Source: Anodontia alba (Eukaryota; Mollusca; Bivalvia; Lucinida; Lucinidae). Taken from it: a DNA stretch of 64,000 bases. The notes under the pieces were generated by a model. It made no database searches. It was not told the DNA's origin and saw only the letters and a list, made by a program, of their open reading frames with translations. Position 1 is the stretch's first letter. Every line of letters begins with the position of its first letter. Where the stretch lies: assembly GCA_964016985.1 (NCBI GenBank), contig OZ024836.1:38374803-38438802 (forward strand). The letters are read 5' to 3'. The translations under genes were made by a program, and so were the position numbers. This document shows positions 63,948-64,000 of this stretch, in pieces.

Positions 63948-64000
63948 TTCTATCATGGGCACCTAGTCCCCTTAAAAAGATGTCAGCATGGGTCTGTATA

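Overview
The window looks like gene-poor nuclear DNA from an invertebrate animal. A bivalve mollusc is my best guess. This rests on high AT content, long A/T homopolymers, AC, GA and CTAT microsatellites, tRNA-derived SINE pieces, reverse transcriptase remnants of a type I associate with molluscs, and very dense short palindromic transposons. The species assignment is inference. There is no sign of bacterial operons, ribosome binding sites or CRISPR arrays.

Host coding content is sparse. The best candidate is the first exon of a globin (49,999-50,171, + strand). It has the A/B-helix pattern, a Met-Gly-Cys start as in globin X, and a splice donor at the classic phase-2 B12.2 position. I could not find exon 2 in the window. 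A second candidate is a pair of related exons (29,515-29,610 and 30,299-30,390) inside a duplicated segment. An open GC-richer stretch at 51,598-51,792 and a 112-residue frame at 4,999-5,337 (- strand) are weaker.

Most of the rest is mobile DNA, named here by working labels. Family A: 12 copies of a ~270-bp element with three internal hairpins. M1-M4 and D: elements with CCC or CC ends flanked by TTAA (piggyBac-like). T: TA-flanked elements with CAGTCGAACCTCAATGGCTC ends (pogo/Tc1-mariner-like). J: elements flanked by a 3-bp TTA/TAA repeat (PIF/Harbinger-like). E: GGGCCCAGTTGTTCAAA ends. L: palindromes rich in CTGCGCATCCG. F: palindromes around AAATTTGCTC. RT-K: a reverse transcriptase element whose 3' region occurs many times. 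There is also a mariner remnant, an L1/Tx1-like RT fragment, two SINEs, and tandem arrays at 35.3-37.0 kb and 61.3-62.2 kb.

Layout: 0-10 kb holds scattered MITEs and RT-K pieces. 11-18 kb is rich in family A, D and M elements. 19.7-25.7 kb may be one 5.76-kb TA-flanked element sitting in the target site of an M4 element. 29-32 kb carries the duplicated segment, a SINE and J. 35-37 kb is satellite. 41-48 kb holds the longest RT-K copy with nested insertions. 49-52 kb holds the globin exon. 52-64 kb returns to MITEs, a 151-bp tandem array and several long inverted repeats.

Two architectural themes stand out. Nested insertions can be read base by base, because removing the insert and one target-site copy restores the host sequence. 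In addition, the same palindromic cores recur inside elements whose ends are unrelated, as if cores were being swapped or inserted.
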